Notes under the pieces: model-generated | Database searches by the model: none | What the model was told of the DNA's origin: nothing | The model's input: the letters and a program-made list of their open reading frames with translations, nothing else | Shown: piece by piece, positions 10,565-19,910 of the stretch | Layout of the letters: every line of letters begins with the position of its first letter | How positions within the stretch are numbered: the stretch's first letter is position 1 | Assembly (NCBI RefSeq): GCF_900182955.1 | Contig: NZ_FXUL01000013.1 | Coordinates: forward strand, 1 to 64,000 | Direction of reading: 5' to 3' | DNA: 64,000 nucleotides | From: Noviherbaspirillum suwonense | GTDB lineage: Bacteria > Pseudomonadota > Gammaproteobacteria > Burkholderiales > Burkholderiaceae_D | Made by a program: the position numbers and the translations under genes

Positions 10565-11842
10565 TCACTGCCTGGCCCGCGGGGGCAGGAACGACGAATC
10601 GCTGTTCCTGCGACGGATGAAAGCCATCAGGCCGATGCCCAGGCCAACGATGCCCAGCATTCCGGGCTCGGGCACTTCGGCCAGGCCCAGCTGCAAGGCG
10701 GCGACGTTTTGCAGGGCAAAGGCATCGGCGGCGGAAATCCCCAGGTCGCGCGCGGCAATTTCATCCCTGCCCAGCGAACGCGGATCGAAACCCGTGATCG
10801 CGCCGAACTGCACCAGCGCATCGAGGTAGGAGCCGTATTTGCTCGCATGCAGATAGTCGTCCCACCACAGGTTCATCAGGTCGCCCGGCTGGTTCGGCAC
10901 ATAGACGCCGGACGCATCGTAGAAACCGTCTGCCTTGGCCAGCCCCATGTCCAGCGCACGCTGGAAGGCGTCGCCCGCCGGCAGCACGCCGGCGTAATCG
11001 GGATTGTCCGCCGCCAGCCCGTAAAACGCCGCATGCAGGTCGGCGGTCATGTCGGCCAGCGCCGGATAGTAAAGCGTTGCATTGCCCGTGCCCGCGCTGA
11101 TGGGCCGCCCGTCCGCCGACGTCGTGTCGGCCTTGGTGACGAGATGCTCGAACACCATGTCGGGGCGAGCCCAGGTTTCGGTCAGATAGACCTTTGCATT
11201 CGGGTTGGCATTCGGATTGGCGGCGATCTTGCGCACCGTATTGCATTGCGTGGCCGTTTGGCCGGTGGCGACGCACGCGGCCAGGCCGCCGTACAGCGCG
11301 GTCTCGGTGTAGTTCTGCGCAGCGCCATCGTGGACGAAATCCTCGAACTTGTTGGCATAGGCGCGGAAAGCGGCCGGGTTGGCGTTCTTGCCGCTGCCTA
11401 CCGGCAGCGCCGCGTCGCTCTGCTCCTGGAGCACGACGATGTCCCATGGCCGGGATGCGACGTTGCCGCGCAGGTCCCAGGCGGCATTGGCCGTGTTCAA
11501 ATACTGGCCGCGCAGCGAGGCGGCATTGCGTGCAGAGATGGAGACATCGTAGTCCAGCCCTTTCTGCACCGCGAACTGCTTGAAGAGGCCGGCGATGCCG
11601 CCCCATGGATGCGGCTCCCAGGGATTGGAACCGGCCGAGCTGATGGTGTTGAAGCCGGCTGTCAGGTCGTGCACATTGGCGGCGTTGTAGCTCATCACCG
11701 GATCGACGCGGCCGAAGGTGTAGCTGTTGCCGACGAACAGGATCGAGGTCGGCGCGGCAAACGCCGCCTGGGCCAGCGCGCCCGCGCAGGCCGCCAGCAC
11801 AAGGCGCGGCAACAGCCGTCCCAGCTTGGATAAGTTGCTCAT
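10565..11842 (-). CDS. SGNH hydrolase-like exported protein with PEP-CTERM anchor
   Basis: 425 aa. A signal peptide (residues 1 to about 29, ending AQAAFAA) is followed by SILFVGNSYTFG, resembling block I of SGNH hydrolases, then DIVVLQEQSD. A late WWDDYLHASKYGSYL could supply the Asp/His pair. The C-terminus reads EVPEPGMLG, then a hydrophobic stretch and IRRRN, which is a PEP-CTERM sorting signal processed by exosortase/XrtA-type systems at the cell surface. Substrate unknown. It converges with the UbiH-family gene with almost no spacer. No exosortase gene lies in the window, so the sorting machinery must be encoded elsewhere. Confidence 0.85.
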   Translation of the reverse strand: MSNLSKLGRLLPRLVLAACAGALAQAAFAAPTSILFVGNSYTFGRVDPVMSYNAANVHDLTAGFNTISSAGSNPWEPHPWGGIAGLFKQFAVQKGLDYDVSISARNAASLRGQYLNTANAAWDLRGNVASRPWDIVVLQEQSDAALPVGSGKNANPAAFRAYANKFEDFVHDGAAQNYTETALYGGLAACVATGQTATQCNTVRKIAANPNANPNAKVYLTETWARPDMVFEHLVTKADTTSADGRPISAGTGNATLYYPALADMTADLHAAFYGLAADNPDYAGVLPAGDAFQRALDMGLAKADGFYDASGVYVPNQPGDLMNLWWDDYLHASKYGSYLDALVQFGAITGFDPRSLGRDEIAARDLGISAADAFALQNVAALQLGLAEVPEPGMLGIVGLGIGLMAFIRRRNSDSSFLPPRARQ

Positions 11843-11963
11843 GATGTCTCCTTGATATTTGGACTAGTTTTATCGCCCCGAGCGGAGGCGTGAAGACATG
11901 CTAACAAAGCAATATGAATACGTAAAATATCTGCATTGTCACTTTTCGATACTTTAAACGTAT

Positions 11964-13181
11964 TCAAATACTCGCTACCTGGCGCCGTCCGATACCGCTC
12001 TCGACAAGCGCACGGTAATCCAGCTGACCGCTCCATGCAGCAATCGCCAGGCAGGCGACAGCATTGCCCGTGAGATTGGCCAGCACCCGGCATTTCAGCA
12101 GCCGTTCCACCCCCAGCAGCAGCGCCAGGCCTGCTTCGCTTCCGGCTGGCAGCACGGCAGCGGATGCGGCGAGCACCATGAAAGCGGCGCCGGCAACGCC
12201 GCTTGCGCCTTTGGACATCAGCATCAGCATGGCCAGCATGTTGGCGCAGATGCCCCACGATAGCGGCGCATGCTGCAGCTGCGCGAGAAACACCAGTCCC
12301 ATGCCCAGGTAGATATTGCTGCCATTGAGATTGAATGAATACCCGGCCGGCACCACGGCCGCCACCAGCGTCCGGGGGCAGCCCGCTTTTTCGAGCTTCT
12401 GCATCAGTCCGGGCATCGCAGCGACCGACGAACTGGTGGTCGCCGCCAGCACCAGCTCTTCCCGCAGGGCCAGCAGCAGGCGCGGCAAACTGAAACCGCA
12501 CAGCCAGGCGATGGCGCCCATGGCCGTCACGATGAATAACGCGCTTGCCAGGTACAGTGCTGCCACCAGCGTGGCCAACGCGCCTATGGAGCCCGGACCA
12601 TGCCGGCCCGCCGCATAGGCAATGGCCCCAAAAGCCGCGAGCGGCGCGGCCTTCAGCACGAGGCGCACAAGCCGGAACAGGCCGTTCGCGGCACGCTGGC
12701 AGGCGCGCTGCACGCCAGCGGCGCGACGGCCGAATGCTGTCAGCAGCAGCGCGCATGCCAGCGCCGCCAGCAGCGCCTGCAATACCGGGCTTGCGCCCAG
12801 CATGTGCGCCCAGGCCACGCCCGCCGTCGGCGCCGCCGCGGCCGGTGCGCCGGCGCCGATGGCATCGAGCCGCTCGCCCGGCTGCACCAGCCAGCCGGCG
12901 CACAGCCCCGTCGCCAGGCTCAGCGCCGACATCGCCTCGAAATACAGCAGCGCGCAGAACCCGGTCCTGCCCATCCGGCGCAGGCTGCCCATGCCGGCAA
13001 GGCCGCTTGTCACCGTGACGAAGACGATAGGCACGACCAGCAGCCCGATGACGAAGATGAACCCGTCTGACAGCGGCTTGAACCGCACTGCCAGCGCCGG
13101 TTCGGCCCAGCCAAGCAGCAGGCCCAGCGCCAGCGCGCACAGCACCTGCAGCATCGGCCCGGGAACACGAACGCGCATCAT
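11964..13181 (-). CDS. Dicarboxylate/amino acid:cation symporter (DAACS family, DctA/GltT-like)
   Basis: 405 aa from the ATG at 13181 (a second ATG follows directly). It is an inner-membrane transporter with eight or more hydrophobic segments. The SSSVAAMPGLM hairpin (about residues 255-265) is the family's re-entrant loop signature, followed by VVPAGYSFNLNGSNIYLGMGLVF, in which the Asn/Gly-rich core binds substrate and sodium. The start lies only 4 nt after the stop of the LysR-type regulator, so both are likely co-transcribed. Substrate (C4-dicarboxylate or glutamate/aspartate) cannot be assigned. Confidence 0.88.
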   Translation of the reverse strand: MMRVRVPGPMLQVLCALALGLLLGWAEPALAVRFKPLSDGFIFVIGLLVVPIVFVTVTSGLAGMGSLRRMGRTGFCALLYFEAMSALSLATGLCAGWLVQPGERLDAIGAGAPAAAAPTAGVAWAHMLGASPVLQALLAALACALLLTAFGRRAAGVQRACQRAANGLFRLVRLVLKAAPLAAFGAIAYAAGRHGPGSIGALATLVAALYLASALFIVTAMGAIAWLCGFSLPRLLLALREELVLAATTSSSVAAMPGLMQKLEKAGCPRTLVAAVVPAGYSFNLNGSNIYLGMGLVFLAQLQHAPLSWGICANMLAMLMLMSKGASGVAGAAFMVLAASAAVLPAGSEAGLALLLGVERLLKCRVLANLTGNAVACLAIAAWSGQLDYRALVESGIGRRQVASI

Positions 13182-13185
13182 CCGG

Positions 13186-14112
13186 CTAGATCGCCGCACC
13201 CGGCCGTGCCGCCGTCCTGGCAAGCTCGACAAAATGGCTGGCGGCGGGCGACAGCCCGCTGTCGCGGCACACAAGGGTCAACGGCGCGCGCAATTCAGGG
13301 CCGCCGTCGCGAATCCGGCAATACACCACCTGATCCTGGTGGAAGCCCTGCATCGATGCCGGCACCGCCGACACGCCGGCGCCTGCGGCGACCAGACTGA
13401 TGTTGGTCAGCATGCGGTCCACTTCGATGGCAATGCGCGGCGTGTACCCGTTGCGTTCACATGCGGCGACGAGATTGGAATACATCCCCGGCGCGCCATG
13501 CCGGCGCACCAGGATGAACAAATCGTCCTTCAACGCTTTCAGGCTGATGCTCGGCATCGCACCGGCCCGGCTGCGCGCCAGCGCCGGATGGCCCACCGGC
13601 AGCACCAGCAGCATTTCCTCCTCCAGCAGCGACAGAAACGACAGCCCGGGCGGATGACTGACCGGCAGTCGCAGGATGCCGATATCCAGCGTGCCAGCCG
13701 TCAGCGCCTCGGTGAGTTCGGCCGCATTGCCTTCCCTGAACACGAGACTGACGCCAGGCCAGTTATCCCTGTAAGCGCGCAACGCTCGAGGTATCAAAGG
13801 ATGCGCCGCAGCAGAGCTCGTGAAGCCCACGGTCAGCGTTCCTTCCGCGCCATGTGCAGCTCGCGCAGCTCGTGCAGCAGCCTCCGCCACCCCCTTGAGC
13901 AACGCCCGCGCCTCCTTCAGGAACACGATGCCGCCGGCAGTGAGTTCTGCGCCTTTCGGATGTCGCCGGAACAGTTCGAAGCCCAGCTCGGATTCCAGCG
14001 CCATGATCTGCTGGCTCAGCGGTGGCTGCTTGATGCCGAGCCGTTGCGCGGCCCGCGTGAAATGGCCTTCTTCGGCGACGACGATGAAATAGCGGAGATG
14101 TCTCAGTTCCAT
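13186..14112 (-). CDS. LysR-family transcriptional regulator
   Basis: 308 aa, a typical LTTR length. The N-terminal winged HTH is clear: MELRHLRYFIVVAEEGHFTR followed by AAQRLGIKQPPLSQQIMALE. The C-terminal effector-binding domain spans about residues 90-300. It is unusual in being encoded in the same direction as, and just upstream of, its likely target symporter gene (4-nt gap), so it probably controls its own operon. An inverted repeat GTATC-N6-GATAC lies 21 nt upstream of the start codon. The inducer is unknown. Confidence 0.93.
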   Translation of the reverse strand: MELRHLRYFIVVAEEGHFTRAAQRLGIKQPPLSQQIMALESELGFELFRRHPKGAELTAGGIVFLKEARALLKGVAEAAARAARAAHGAEGTLTVGFTSSAAAHPLIPRALRAYRDNWPGVSLVFREGNAAELTEALTAGTLDIGILRLPVSHPPGLSFLSLLEEEMLLVLPVGHPALARSRAGAMPSISLKALKDDLFILVRRHGAPGMYSNLVAACERNGYTPRIAIEVDRMLTNISLVAAGAGVSAVPASMQGFHQDQVVYCRIRDGGPELRAPLTLVCRDSGLSPAASHFVELARTAARPGAAI

Positions 14113-14132
14113 GCGGGCCCTGGTGTCAATTT

Positions 14133-14148
14133 GTATCGGGTTCGATAC
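14133..14148. promoter_or_regulatory. Candidate LysR-type operator
   Basis: A perfect inverted repeat GTATC-GGGTTC-GATAC lies just upstream of the LysR gene start. LTTR proteins usually bind a T-N11-A dyad, and this interrupted palindrome has similar geometry. Assignment is by position and symmetry only. Confidence 0.4.
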
Positions 14149-14199
14149 TTTATAGGGGATTGAGCCTCGGGCAAGGCTTCATGGGCGTGGCTTCTGATG

Positions 14200-14600
14200 G
14201 ATTGCTATTGTTGGGGCAGGGTGACGGGAAGGAACGGTTTTGGCTGGCTCGGCGCAGCGCTTATTGCCGTTGACGTTCCGCGCAGCGACAGTTGCCGTTG
14301 CTGTTGACGTTCCGCGCAGCGACAGTTGCAGTTGCAGTTGCAGTTGCCGTGGCCGTTGCTTGTGAAGTGGCCGTTGCCGTTGCAGTGAATCCCCGTCGAT
14401 GGCGACACGTCGCCAGTGCCGAAATCGGATAAAGAAGCGTCCGCTGTCTGAGCGAAGCGAGTTTCGGACGCTTCCCGATTTCGGTGCTGGCGGCGTGTGC
14501 ACCCCGCGCAGCGGGGCGCCATCATCGGGGTCGCCTTCTCTTGCCTACTTCTCTTGGCGAAGCAAGAGAAGTAGGTCGGCTGCCGGGCCGAAACCCGGCT
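14200..14600 (-). repeat. Structured intergenic repeat, copy 2 (inverted)
   Basis: Read on the minus strand from 14600, the parts are: hairpin GCCGGG/CCCGGC (14582-14599), hairpin with 13-bp stem and loop CTTCGC (14544-14575), hairpin CCCCGC-TGC-GCGGGG (14502-14516), the long hairpin (14411-14492; outer stem CCGAAATCGG/CCGATTTCGG, inner stem identical to the other copies), a GGCGAC/GTCGCC dyad (about 14401-14414), and a GCAACN hexamer array (about 14258-14395). Several stems differ from copies 1 and 3 on both arms at once, so pairing is kept. It faces copy 3 head to head. Confidence 0.88.
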
Positions 14601-14773
14601 AGGTCGTCCGGCAGGCTAGACGGTATTGCTTCATCTGCCAGCAGGCGCACCGTCGCGAAGCCGCTTTTGCAGTTGACAACGGCTGCACGTCAGGAATACG
14701 CGCCACAGCGCAAGGCGCCGATGCTGCGTCTGCTGACGGGTGAAACGTTGAGGCTTCACTGCCGTGGGGAGTA
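14601..14773. other. Core between two inverted structured repeats
   Basis: About 170 bp of unique sequence flanked by the two inverted repeat copies. Short open frames cross it on both strands, but none has family similarity that I recognise, a ribosome binding site or coding character that stands out. Its arrangement resembles the inside of a non-autonomous inverted-repeat element. I see no gene in it. Confidence 0.5.
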
Positions 14774-15100
14774 GCCGGGTGTTCGGCCCGGCAGCCGACC
14801 CGCTTTTTTGCTTCGCCAAAAAAGTGGGGCAAAAAAGGCGACCCCTACGATGGCGGTCCGCTGCGCGGACTGCACGCGCCGCCAGCACCTGAAACGGGAA
14901 GCGTCCGAAACTCGCTTCGCTCAGACAGCGGACGCTTCTTTATCCGTTTCAGGCGCTGGCGACGCGTCGCCATCTAACGGGGATTCACTGCAACGGCAAC
15001 CGCAACGACAACTGCAACAGCCAATTCAAAGGCAACGGCAACTGTCGCTACGCGGGACGGCAACTGCAACTGTCGCTGCGCGGGGCTAACCGCAACTGTC
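14774..15100 (+). repeat. Structured intergenic repeat, copy 3
   Basis: Same order of parts as the other copies: hairpin GCCGGG/CCCGGC (14774-14792), hairpin with conserved CTTCGC loop (14799-14828; stem pairing includes one G-T), hairpin GTCCGC-TGC-GCGGAC (14856-14870), the long nested hairpin (14880-14961, nearly identical to copy 1), a GGCGACGCGTCGCC palindrome, and a shortened GCAACN array (about 14985-15095). It ends about 45 bp from the pntB stop codon, matching the position of copy 1 next to the rsmA stop. Confidence 0.88.
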
Positions 15101-15143
15101 GCTGCGCGGAGCCGGCCCATTTGCCGGCCCATTTACTAAACGC

Positions 15144-16604
15144 CTACTCCACCGCCTTGACCATATCCTCGATGACCTTCTTCGCATCGCCGAACACCAT
15201 CATGGTCTTGTCCATGTAGAACAGCTCGTTGTCCAGCCCCGCATAACCCGCCGCCATCGACCGCTTGTTGACGATGACAGTCTTGGCCTTGTAGGCCTCC
15301 AGGATAGGCATCCCCGCAATCGACGACTTCGGATCCTTGGCAGCCGGGTTGACCACGTCATTCGCCCCCAGCACCAGCACCACGTCCGCCTGGCCGAACT
15401 CGCTGTTGATGTCTTCCATCTCGAACACCTGGTCGTACGGCACCTCGGCTTCGGCCAGCAGCACGTTCATGTGCCCCGGCATCCGGCCGGCGACCGGGTG
15501 GATCGCGTACTTCACCGTGACGCCCTTGTGCGTCAGCTTTTCGGTCAATTCCTTCAGCGCATGCTGCGCCCGCGCCACCGCCAGGCCGTATCCGGGAACG
15601 ATGATCACGGTTTCCGCATTGCCCATCAGGAAAGCCGCGTCGTCGGCCGAACCGGACTTCACCGGCCGCGCCACCTGCGCGCCGCCGGTGGCAGCCGCGG
15701 TGTCGCCGCCGAAGCCGCCCAGGATCACGTTGAAGAACGAACGGTTCATCGCCTTGCACATGATGTAGGACAGGATCGCGCCGGAGGAGCCGACCAGCGA
15801 GCCGGCGATGATCAGCATCGAGTTGTTGAGCGAGAAGCCGATGCCGGCCGCGGCCCAGCCCGAATAGCTGTTGAGCATGGACACCACCACCGGCATGTCG
15901 GCGCCGCCGATCGGGATGATGATCAGCACGCCCAGCACGAAGGCGATGGCCGCCATCAGCAGGAACGGCGTCCAGGCAGGAGCGGTGCCGGGTGCGAAGC
16001 AGAACATCAGGCCCAGCGCGATCATGGCCACGCCGAGGATCAGGTTGACCATGTGCTGGCCCTTGAAGCTGACCGGCGCGCCCTGGAACAGGCGGAACTT
16101 GTACTTGCCCGACAGCTTGCCGAACGCAATGACCGAACCGGAGAAGGTCACTGCGCCGACGAAGGTGCCGATGAACAGCTCCAGCCGGTTGCCGAAGGGA
16201 ATCGGCGCTTCACGCGTGGTGATGTTGAAGACCCAGGGTTCGGCCACGACGGCGACCGCGATGCAGACCGCTGCCAGGCCGATGAGCGAGTGCATCGCCG
16301 CCACCAGCTCGGGCATCTTGGTCATCTCGACGCGCTTGGCCAGGAAGGCGCCGATCGCGCCGCCGACAATGACGCCCCCGAGCACCAGGCCGAAGCCGAG
16401 GTTGCCGGTCGCCGCCTGTGCCTGCAGCTTGATGATCAGCACGATCGTGGTCACCGTGGCGATTGCCATGCCGCTCATGCCGAATGCATTGCCGCGCCGC
16501 GCCGACGACGGATGCGACAGGCCTTTCAGGGCCTGGATGAAACAGACCGATGCGATCAGGTACAGCATCGTCACCAGGTTCATGCTTACGAAAGCCATGT
16601 CCAT
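15144..16604 (-). CDS. pntB: NAD(P) transhydrogenase subunit beta
   Basis: 486 aa. It combines nine or so transmembrane segments (about residues 5-275) with the C-terminal NADP(H)-binding domain III (VIIVPGYGLAVARAQHALKEL near residues 330-350, and the MNVLLAEAEVPYDQVFEMEDIN region). It couples hydride transfer between NADH and NADP+ to proton movement across the inner membrane. The start overlaps the pntAb stop by 1 nt (TAATG). The three-gene split arrangement (pntAa, pntAb, pntB) is the form common in alpha- and betaproteobacteria. The 3' flank is a structured repeat. Confidence 0.96.
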   Translation of the reverse strand: MDMAFVSMNLVTMLYLIASVCFIQALKGLSHPSSARRGNAFGMSGMAIATVTTIVLIIKLQAQAATGNLGFGLVLGGVIVGGAIGAFLAKRVEMTKMPELVAAMHSLIGLAAVCIAVAVVAEPWVFNITTREAPIPFGNRLELFIGTFVGAVTFSGSVIAFGKLSGKYKFRLFQGAPVSFKGQHMVNLILGVAMIALGLMFCFAPGTAPAWTPFLLMAAIAFVLGVLIIIPIGGADMPVVVSMLNSYSGWAAAGIGFSLNNSMLIIAGSLVGSSGAILSYIMCKAMNRSFFNVILGGFGGDTAAATGGAQVARPVKSGSADDAAFLMGNAETVIIVPGYGLAVARAQHALKELTEKLTHKGVTVKYAIHPVAGRMPGHMNVLLAEAEVPYDQVFEMEDINSEFGQADVVLVLGANDVVNPAAKDPKSSIAGMPILEAYKAKTVIVNKRSMAAGYAGLDNELFYMDKTMMVFGDAKKVIEDMVKAVE

Positions 16605-16942
16605 TATTTGGCTCCCTCGTGGGCCAGCGCCGCAGCCGGTTTCGCCACTGCCTTGGGTTCCTTCTTGCGGAACATTTCCAGCATGCGCTGCGTGACCAGG
16701 AAGCCGCCGAACACGTTGACTGCCGCCAGGATGACCGCGATGGTTCCCATGACCTGGCCGATCAGGCCCTCGGTCAGGCCGGCGGCCAGCATTGCGCCGA
16801 CGATGATGATGGCGGAAATGGCATTGGTGACCGCCATCAGCGGCGTATGCAGCGCCGGGGTGACGGTCCAGACCACGTGGTAGCCGACATAAATGGCCAG
16901 CACGAAGATGATGAGGTTGATGATGGTGTGGCTGACTTCCAT
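16604..16942 (-). CDS. pntAb: NAD(P) transhydrogenase subunit alpha part 2
   Basis: 112 aa, three to four predicted membrane helices. The sequence [25 protein letters not shown] is typical of the membrane part of the alpha subunit, separated here from the soluble part. The last residues are Lys/Ala-rich and cytosolic. It lies 13 nt after pntAa and overlaps pntB by 1 nt, so the three subunits are made from one message. Confidence 0.95.
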   Translation of the reverse strand: MEVSHTIINLIIFVLAIYVGYHVVWTVTPALHTPLMAVTNAISAIIIVGAMLAAGLTEGLIGQVMGTIAVILAAVNVFGGFLVTQRMLEMFRKKEPKAVAKPAAALAHEGAK

Positions 16943-16955
16943 GATGTCTCCTGCC

Positions 16956-18074
16956 TTATTGTTTTCGAAGGATTTCGCCGCCGTGGCACAACAGCGTCGC
17001 CGCGACGATCTCGTCGTCGCGGTTGATGGCGAGCGCCGCGTCCTTGTCGACGATCAGTTTCAGGAAGTCGAGCACGTTGCGCGCATAGAGCGCCGACGCG
17101 TCGGCCGCCACCAGGGTTGCGAGGTTGGGTTCGCCGATGATGTGCACGCCATATTTCGTCACCGTCCTGCCGAGCTCGGACAACGGGCAGTTGCCGCCCT
17201 GCTCCACCGCCATGTCGACGATGACCGAGCCGGGCTTCATGGCTTTGACGGTGTCCTCGCCGATCAGCACCGGCGCCTTGCGGCCCGGGATCAGCGCGGT
17301 GGTGATGATGATGTCGGCCAGCTTGGCGCGCTCATGCACCAGTTCGGCCTGGCGCCGCATCCAGTCGGCCGGCATCGAACGGGCATAGCCGCCCGAACCC
17401 TGGGCGATTTCCCTTTCCTCGTCGGTGACGAAGGGCACGTCGATGAACTTCGCGCCCAGCGACTCTACCTGCTCCTTGACCGGCGGGCGCACGTCGGAGG
17501 CTTCGATCACCGCGCCCATGCGCTTGGCCGTGGCGATGGCCTGGAGGCCGGCCACGCCGACGCCCATGATCAGCACGCGCGCGGCCTTCACGGTGCCGGC
17601 GGCGGTCATCAGCATCGGCATGAAGCGCTGGTAGGTGTTGGCGGCCATCATCACGGCCTTGTAGCCGGCGATGTTGGCCTGGGAGGACAGCACGTCCATC
17701 GACTGCGCGCGGCTGATGCGGGGCGCGGCTTCGAGCGCGAACGCGGACAGGCCGTGCTGCGCCATGACGGCGGTGTTCTCGGTGTCGAAGTGGTTGAGCA
17801 TGCCGATCAGCACCGTGCCGGGCCGCATCGCCGCCAGTTCGTCGGGGCCGGGCGCGCGCACCTTCAGGACCATGTCGGCGCCGAAGGCATCGGCTGCGCT
17901 GCCGATCTCGGCGCCGGCTGCGGCATAGGCTTCGTCGGTGACGCTGGACGACACGCCGGCGTTGGACTGGACGATGACCTGGTGCCTGGCCGCGACCAGC
18001 TTCTTGACCGTCTCCGGGGTGGCGGCCACCCGTGTCTCGCCCGGCCGTGTTTCGGCCGGAATGCCTATCCTCAT
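16956..18074 (-). CDS. pntAa: NAD(P) transhydrogenase subunit alpha part 1
   Basis: 372 aa soluble NAD(H)-binding domain I, related to alanine dehydrogenase. N-terminal [21 protein letters not shown] and the Rossmann segment [22 protein letters not shown] (about residues 168-189) are visible, as is the [16 protein letters not shown] motif near 264-279. It is the first gene of the pntAa-pntAb-pntB operon. Divergent from the Nudix gene, with about 200 bp between them that must carry both promoters. Confidence 0.96.
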   Translation of the reverse strand: MRIGIPAETRPGETRVAATPETVKKLVAARHQVIVQSNAGVSSSVTDEAYAAAGAEIGSAADAFGADMVLKVRAPGPDELAAMRPGTVLIGMLNHFDTENTAVMAQHGLSAFALEAAPRISRAQSMDVLSSQANIAGYKAVMMAANTYQRFMPMLMTAAGTVKAARVLIMGVGVAGLQAIATAKRMGAVIEASDVRPPVKEQVESLGAKFIDVPFVTDEEREIAQGSGGYARSMPADWMRRQAELVHERAKLADIIITTALIPGRKAPVLIGEDTVKAMKPGSVIVDMAVEQGGNCPLSELGRTVTKYGVHIIGEPNLATLVAADASALYARNVLDFLKLIVDKDAALAINRDDEIVAATLLCHGGEILRKQ

Positions 18075-18273
18075 GCCTACCTCCTGGTTATTTTGTTGGT
18101 GTCGATCTTACACGTCTTTCCAAAAAAGGAACAACCGTTCTTTTTTTGGCTTTCCTGCTCGCTGTCAAGGACAATCCATGCCGTTCTTTGCGAGAAAATG
18201 CTGCTCTGCGTCATGCTCGCAGCAAATAGATGCGGGTCCACGGTAAAATGGCGTCCCTAATAGAGGACGTTTT

Positions 18274-18759
18274 ATGAGTGATATCTGGAAACCATCGGTT
18301 ACTGTCGCCGCCATCATCGAAGTCGACGGGCGGTTCCTGCTGGTCGAGGAAGAAACCAGCGAAGGCGTGCGCCTCAACCAGCCCGCCGGCCACCTGGACC
18401 CGAATGAAACCCTGGAACAGGCGGTCGCCAGGGAAACGATGGAGGAAGCCGCGCATGAATTCACGCCGACCGAGCTGGTCGGCGTCTACCTGTCGCGCTA
18501 CCTGTCCTCGCGCACCAACACCGAAGTCACCTACCTGCGCTTTGCATTTCGCGGCCAGCTCGGCGCCAGCGTGGACAGCCCGTTGGACGAAGGCATCCTG
18601 CGCACGCTCTGGATGACCTACGATGAACTGCTGGCGACCCGCCCGCGGCACCGCAGCGACCTCGTGATGCAGTGCGTCGACGATTACCTGGCCGGCAAGC
18701 GGGCGCCGCTGTCGCTGCTTTATCACCATTCCAGCATCCTGGGAGCGCCCCATGCGTAA
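18274..18759 (+). CDS. Nudix hydrolase (NudJ-like)
   Basis: 161 aa. The Nudix box is complete: [25 protein letters not shown] near residues 40-64 carries the G-x5-E-x7-RE-x2-EE pattern that binds Mg2+. Length and the C-terminal SLLYHHSSI region match the NudJ subgroup, which hydrolyses nucleoside di-/triphosphates and thiamine pyrophosphate precursors. The 3' end overlaps mnmA by 8 nt, a pairing (nudJ-mnmA) seen in many proteobacteria. A GAGG Shine-Dalgarno precedes the start. Confidence 0.9.
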   Translation: MSDIWKPSVTVAAIIEVDGRFLLVEEETSEGVRLNQPAGHLDPNETLEQAVARETMEEAAHEFTPTELVGVYLSRYLSSRTNTEVTYLRFAFRGQLGASVDSPLDEGILRTLWMTYDELLATRPRHRSDLVMQCVDDYLAGKRAPLSLLYHHSSILGAPHA

Positions 18760-19861
18760 AAAAGTGGTCATAGGCATGTCCGGCGGCGTCGATTCCTCGG
18801 TCGCGGCCTGGATGCTGAAGGAACAGGGCTACGACGTGGTCGGCCTGTTCATGAAGAACTGGGAAGACGACGACGATTCGGAATACTGCTCGACCCGCGA
18901 GGACTGGATCGATGCGGTCAGCGTGGCCGACGTCATCGGCGTCGACATCGAGGCGGTCAATTTCGCCACCGAATACAAGGACCGGGTGTTCGCCGAATTC
19001 CTGCGCGAGTACCAGGCCGGCCGCACGCCCAACCCGGACGTGCTGTGCAATGCCGAGATCAAGTTCAAGGCTTTTCTCGACCATGCGATGAAACTGGGGG
19101 CCGACCTGATCGCCACCGGCCACTACGCCCGGGTGCGGGAAGCCGGCGATGGCCGCTTCGAGCTGCTCAAGGCGCTGGACGCGAGCAAGGACCAGAGTTA
19201 TTTCCTGCACCGGCTGAACCAGGCGCAGCTTTCCCGGACCCTGTTCCCGCTGGGCGAGATCCCCAAGACCGAGGTGCGCCGCATCGCGGAACGGCTGGGG
19301 CTGCCGAATGCGAAGAAGAAGGACTCGACCGGCATCTGCTTCATCGGCGAACGGCCGTTCCGCGAGTTCCTGAACCGCTACCTGTCCTACCAGCCCGGCC
19401 CGATGAAGACGCCGGACGGCAAGACCGTGGGCGAGCATGTCGGCCTGAGCTTCTACACGCTGGGCCAGCGCAAGGGCATCGGCCTGGGCGGCAGCAAGGC
19501 CAACCGCAACGACGACGGCAGCCATGACGCCTGGTATGTCGCACGCAAGGATATCGCCAGCAACACGCTGTACGTGGTGCAGGGACACGACCACCCGTGG
19601 TTGCTGTCGGGCACGCTCGCCGCCGCGCAGACCAGCTGGGTCGCCGGCGTGCCGCCGGATGCCGGCATGCTGTCGGCCAAGACCCGCTATCGCCAGGCCG
19701 ATGTGGCCTGCCGCCAGCGCGCGGGCGAAGACGGCTTCCTGCTGGACTTCGACGAAGCGCAGTGGGCGGTGACGCCGGGGCAATCGGCGGTGCTGTACCA
19801 GGGCGATGTCTGCCTGGGCGGCGGCATCATACGCGATGCCGGGGCGCTGTCGGCGGCGTGA
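18752..19861 (+). CDS. mnmA: tRNA-specific 2-thiouridylase
   Basis: 369 aa. It makes the 2-thio group of U34 in Lys, Glu and Gln tRNAs. The PP-loop [15 protein letters not shown] sits at residues about 7-21, followed by [11 protein letters not shown]. The catalytic cysteines are in [13 protein letters not shown] and [12 protein letters not shown]. The C-terminal beta-barrel region covers about residues 210-369. It overlaps the Nudix gene by 8 nt and is followed by a strong hairpin terminator. Confidence 0.97.
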   Translation: MRKKVVIGMSGGVDSSVAAWMLKEQGYDVVGLFMKNWEDDDDSEYCSTREDWIDAVSVADVIGVDIEAVNFATEYKDRVFAEFLREYQAGRTPNPDVLCNAEIKFKAFLDHAMKLGADLIATGHYARVREAGDGRFELLKALDASKDQSYFLHRLNQAQLSRTLFPLGEIPKTEVRRIAERLGLPNAKKKDSTGICFIGERPFREFLNRYLSYQPGPMKTPDGKTVGEHVGLSFYTLGQRKGIGLGGSKANRNDDGSHDAWYVARKDIASNTLYVVQGHDHPWLLSGTLAAAQTSWVAGVPPDAGMLSAKTRYRQADVACRQRAGEDGFLLDFDEAQWAVTPGQSAVLYQGDVCLGGGIIRDAGALSAA

Positions 19862-19867
19862 CGTCAG

Positions 19868-19900
19868 GGGCTGCGGCCGTCCGCAGCCCTTCCCTTTTCC
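19868..19900 (+). terminator. Rho-independent terminator after mnmA
   Basis: Perfect 9-bp stem GGGCTGCGG / CCGCAGCCC with a CCGT loop, followed by TTCCCTTTT. It lies 7 nt after the mnmA stop and before the convergent efflux operon. Confidence 0.8.
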
Positions 19901-19910
19901 TGCCTTCCCC

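Noticed and set aside
10565-11842. Part of a PEP-CTERM/exosortase polysaccharide locus
   Set aside because: Only the sorting signal is present; no exosortase, PrsK/PrsR or glycosyltransferase gene is in the neighbourhood.
14179-15089. Several short frames in the inverted repeat pair (e.g. peptides beginning MAVRCADCTRRQ)
   Set aside because: They recur only because the DNA repeat recurs; stem-preserving base changes alter the peptides freely.
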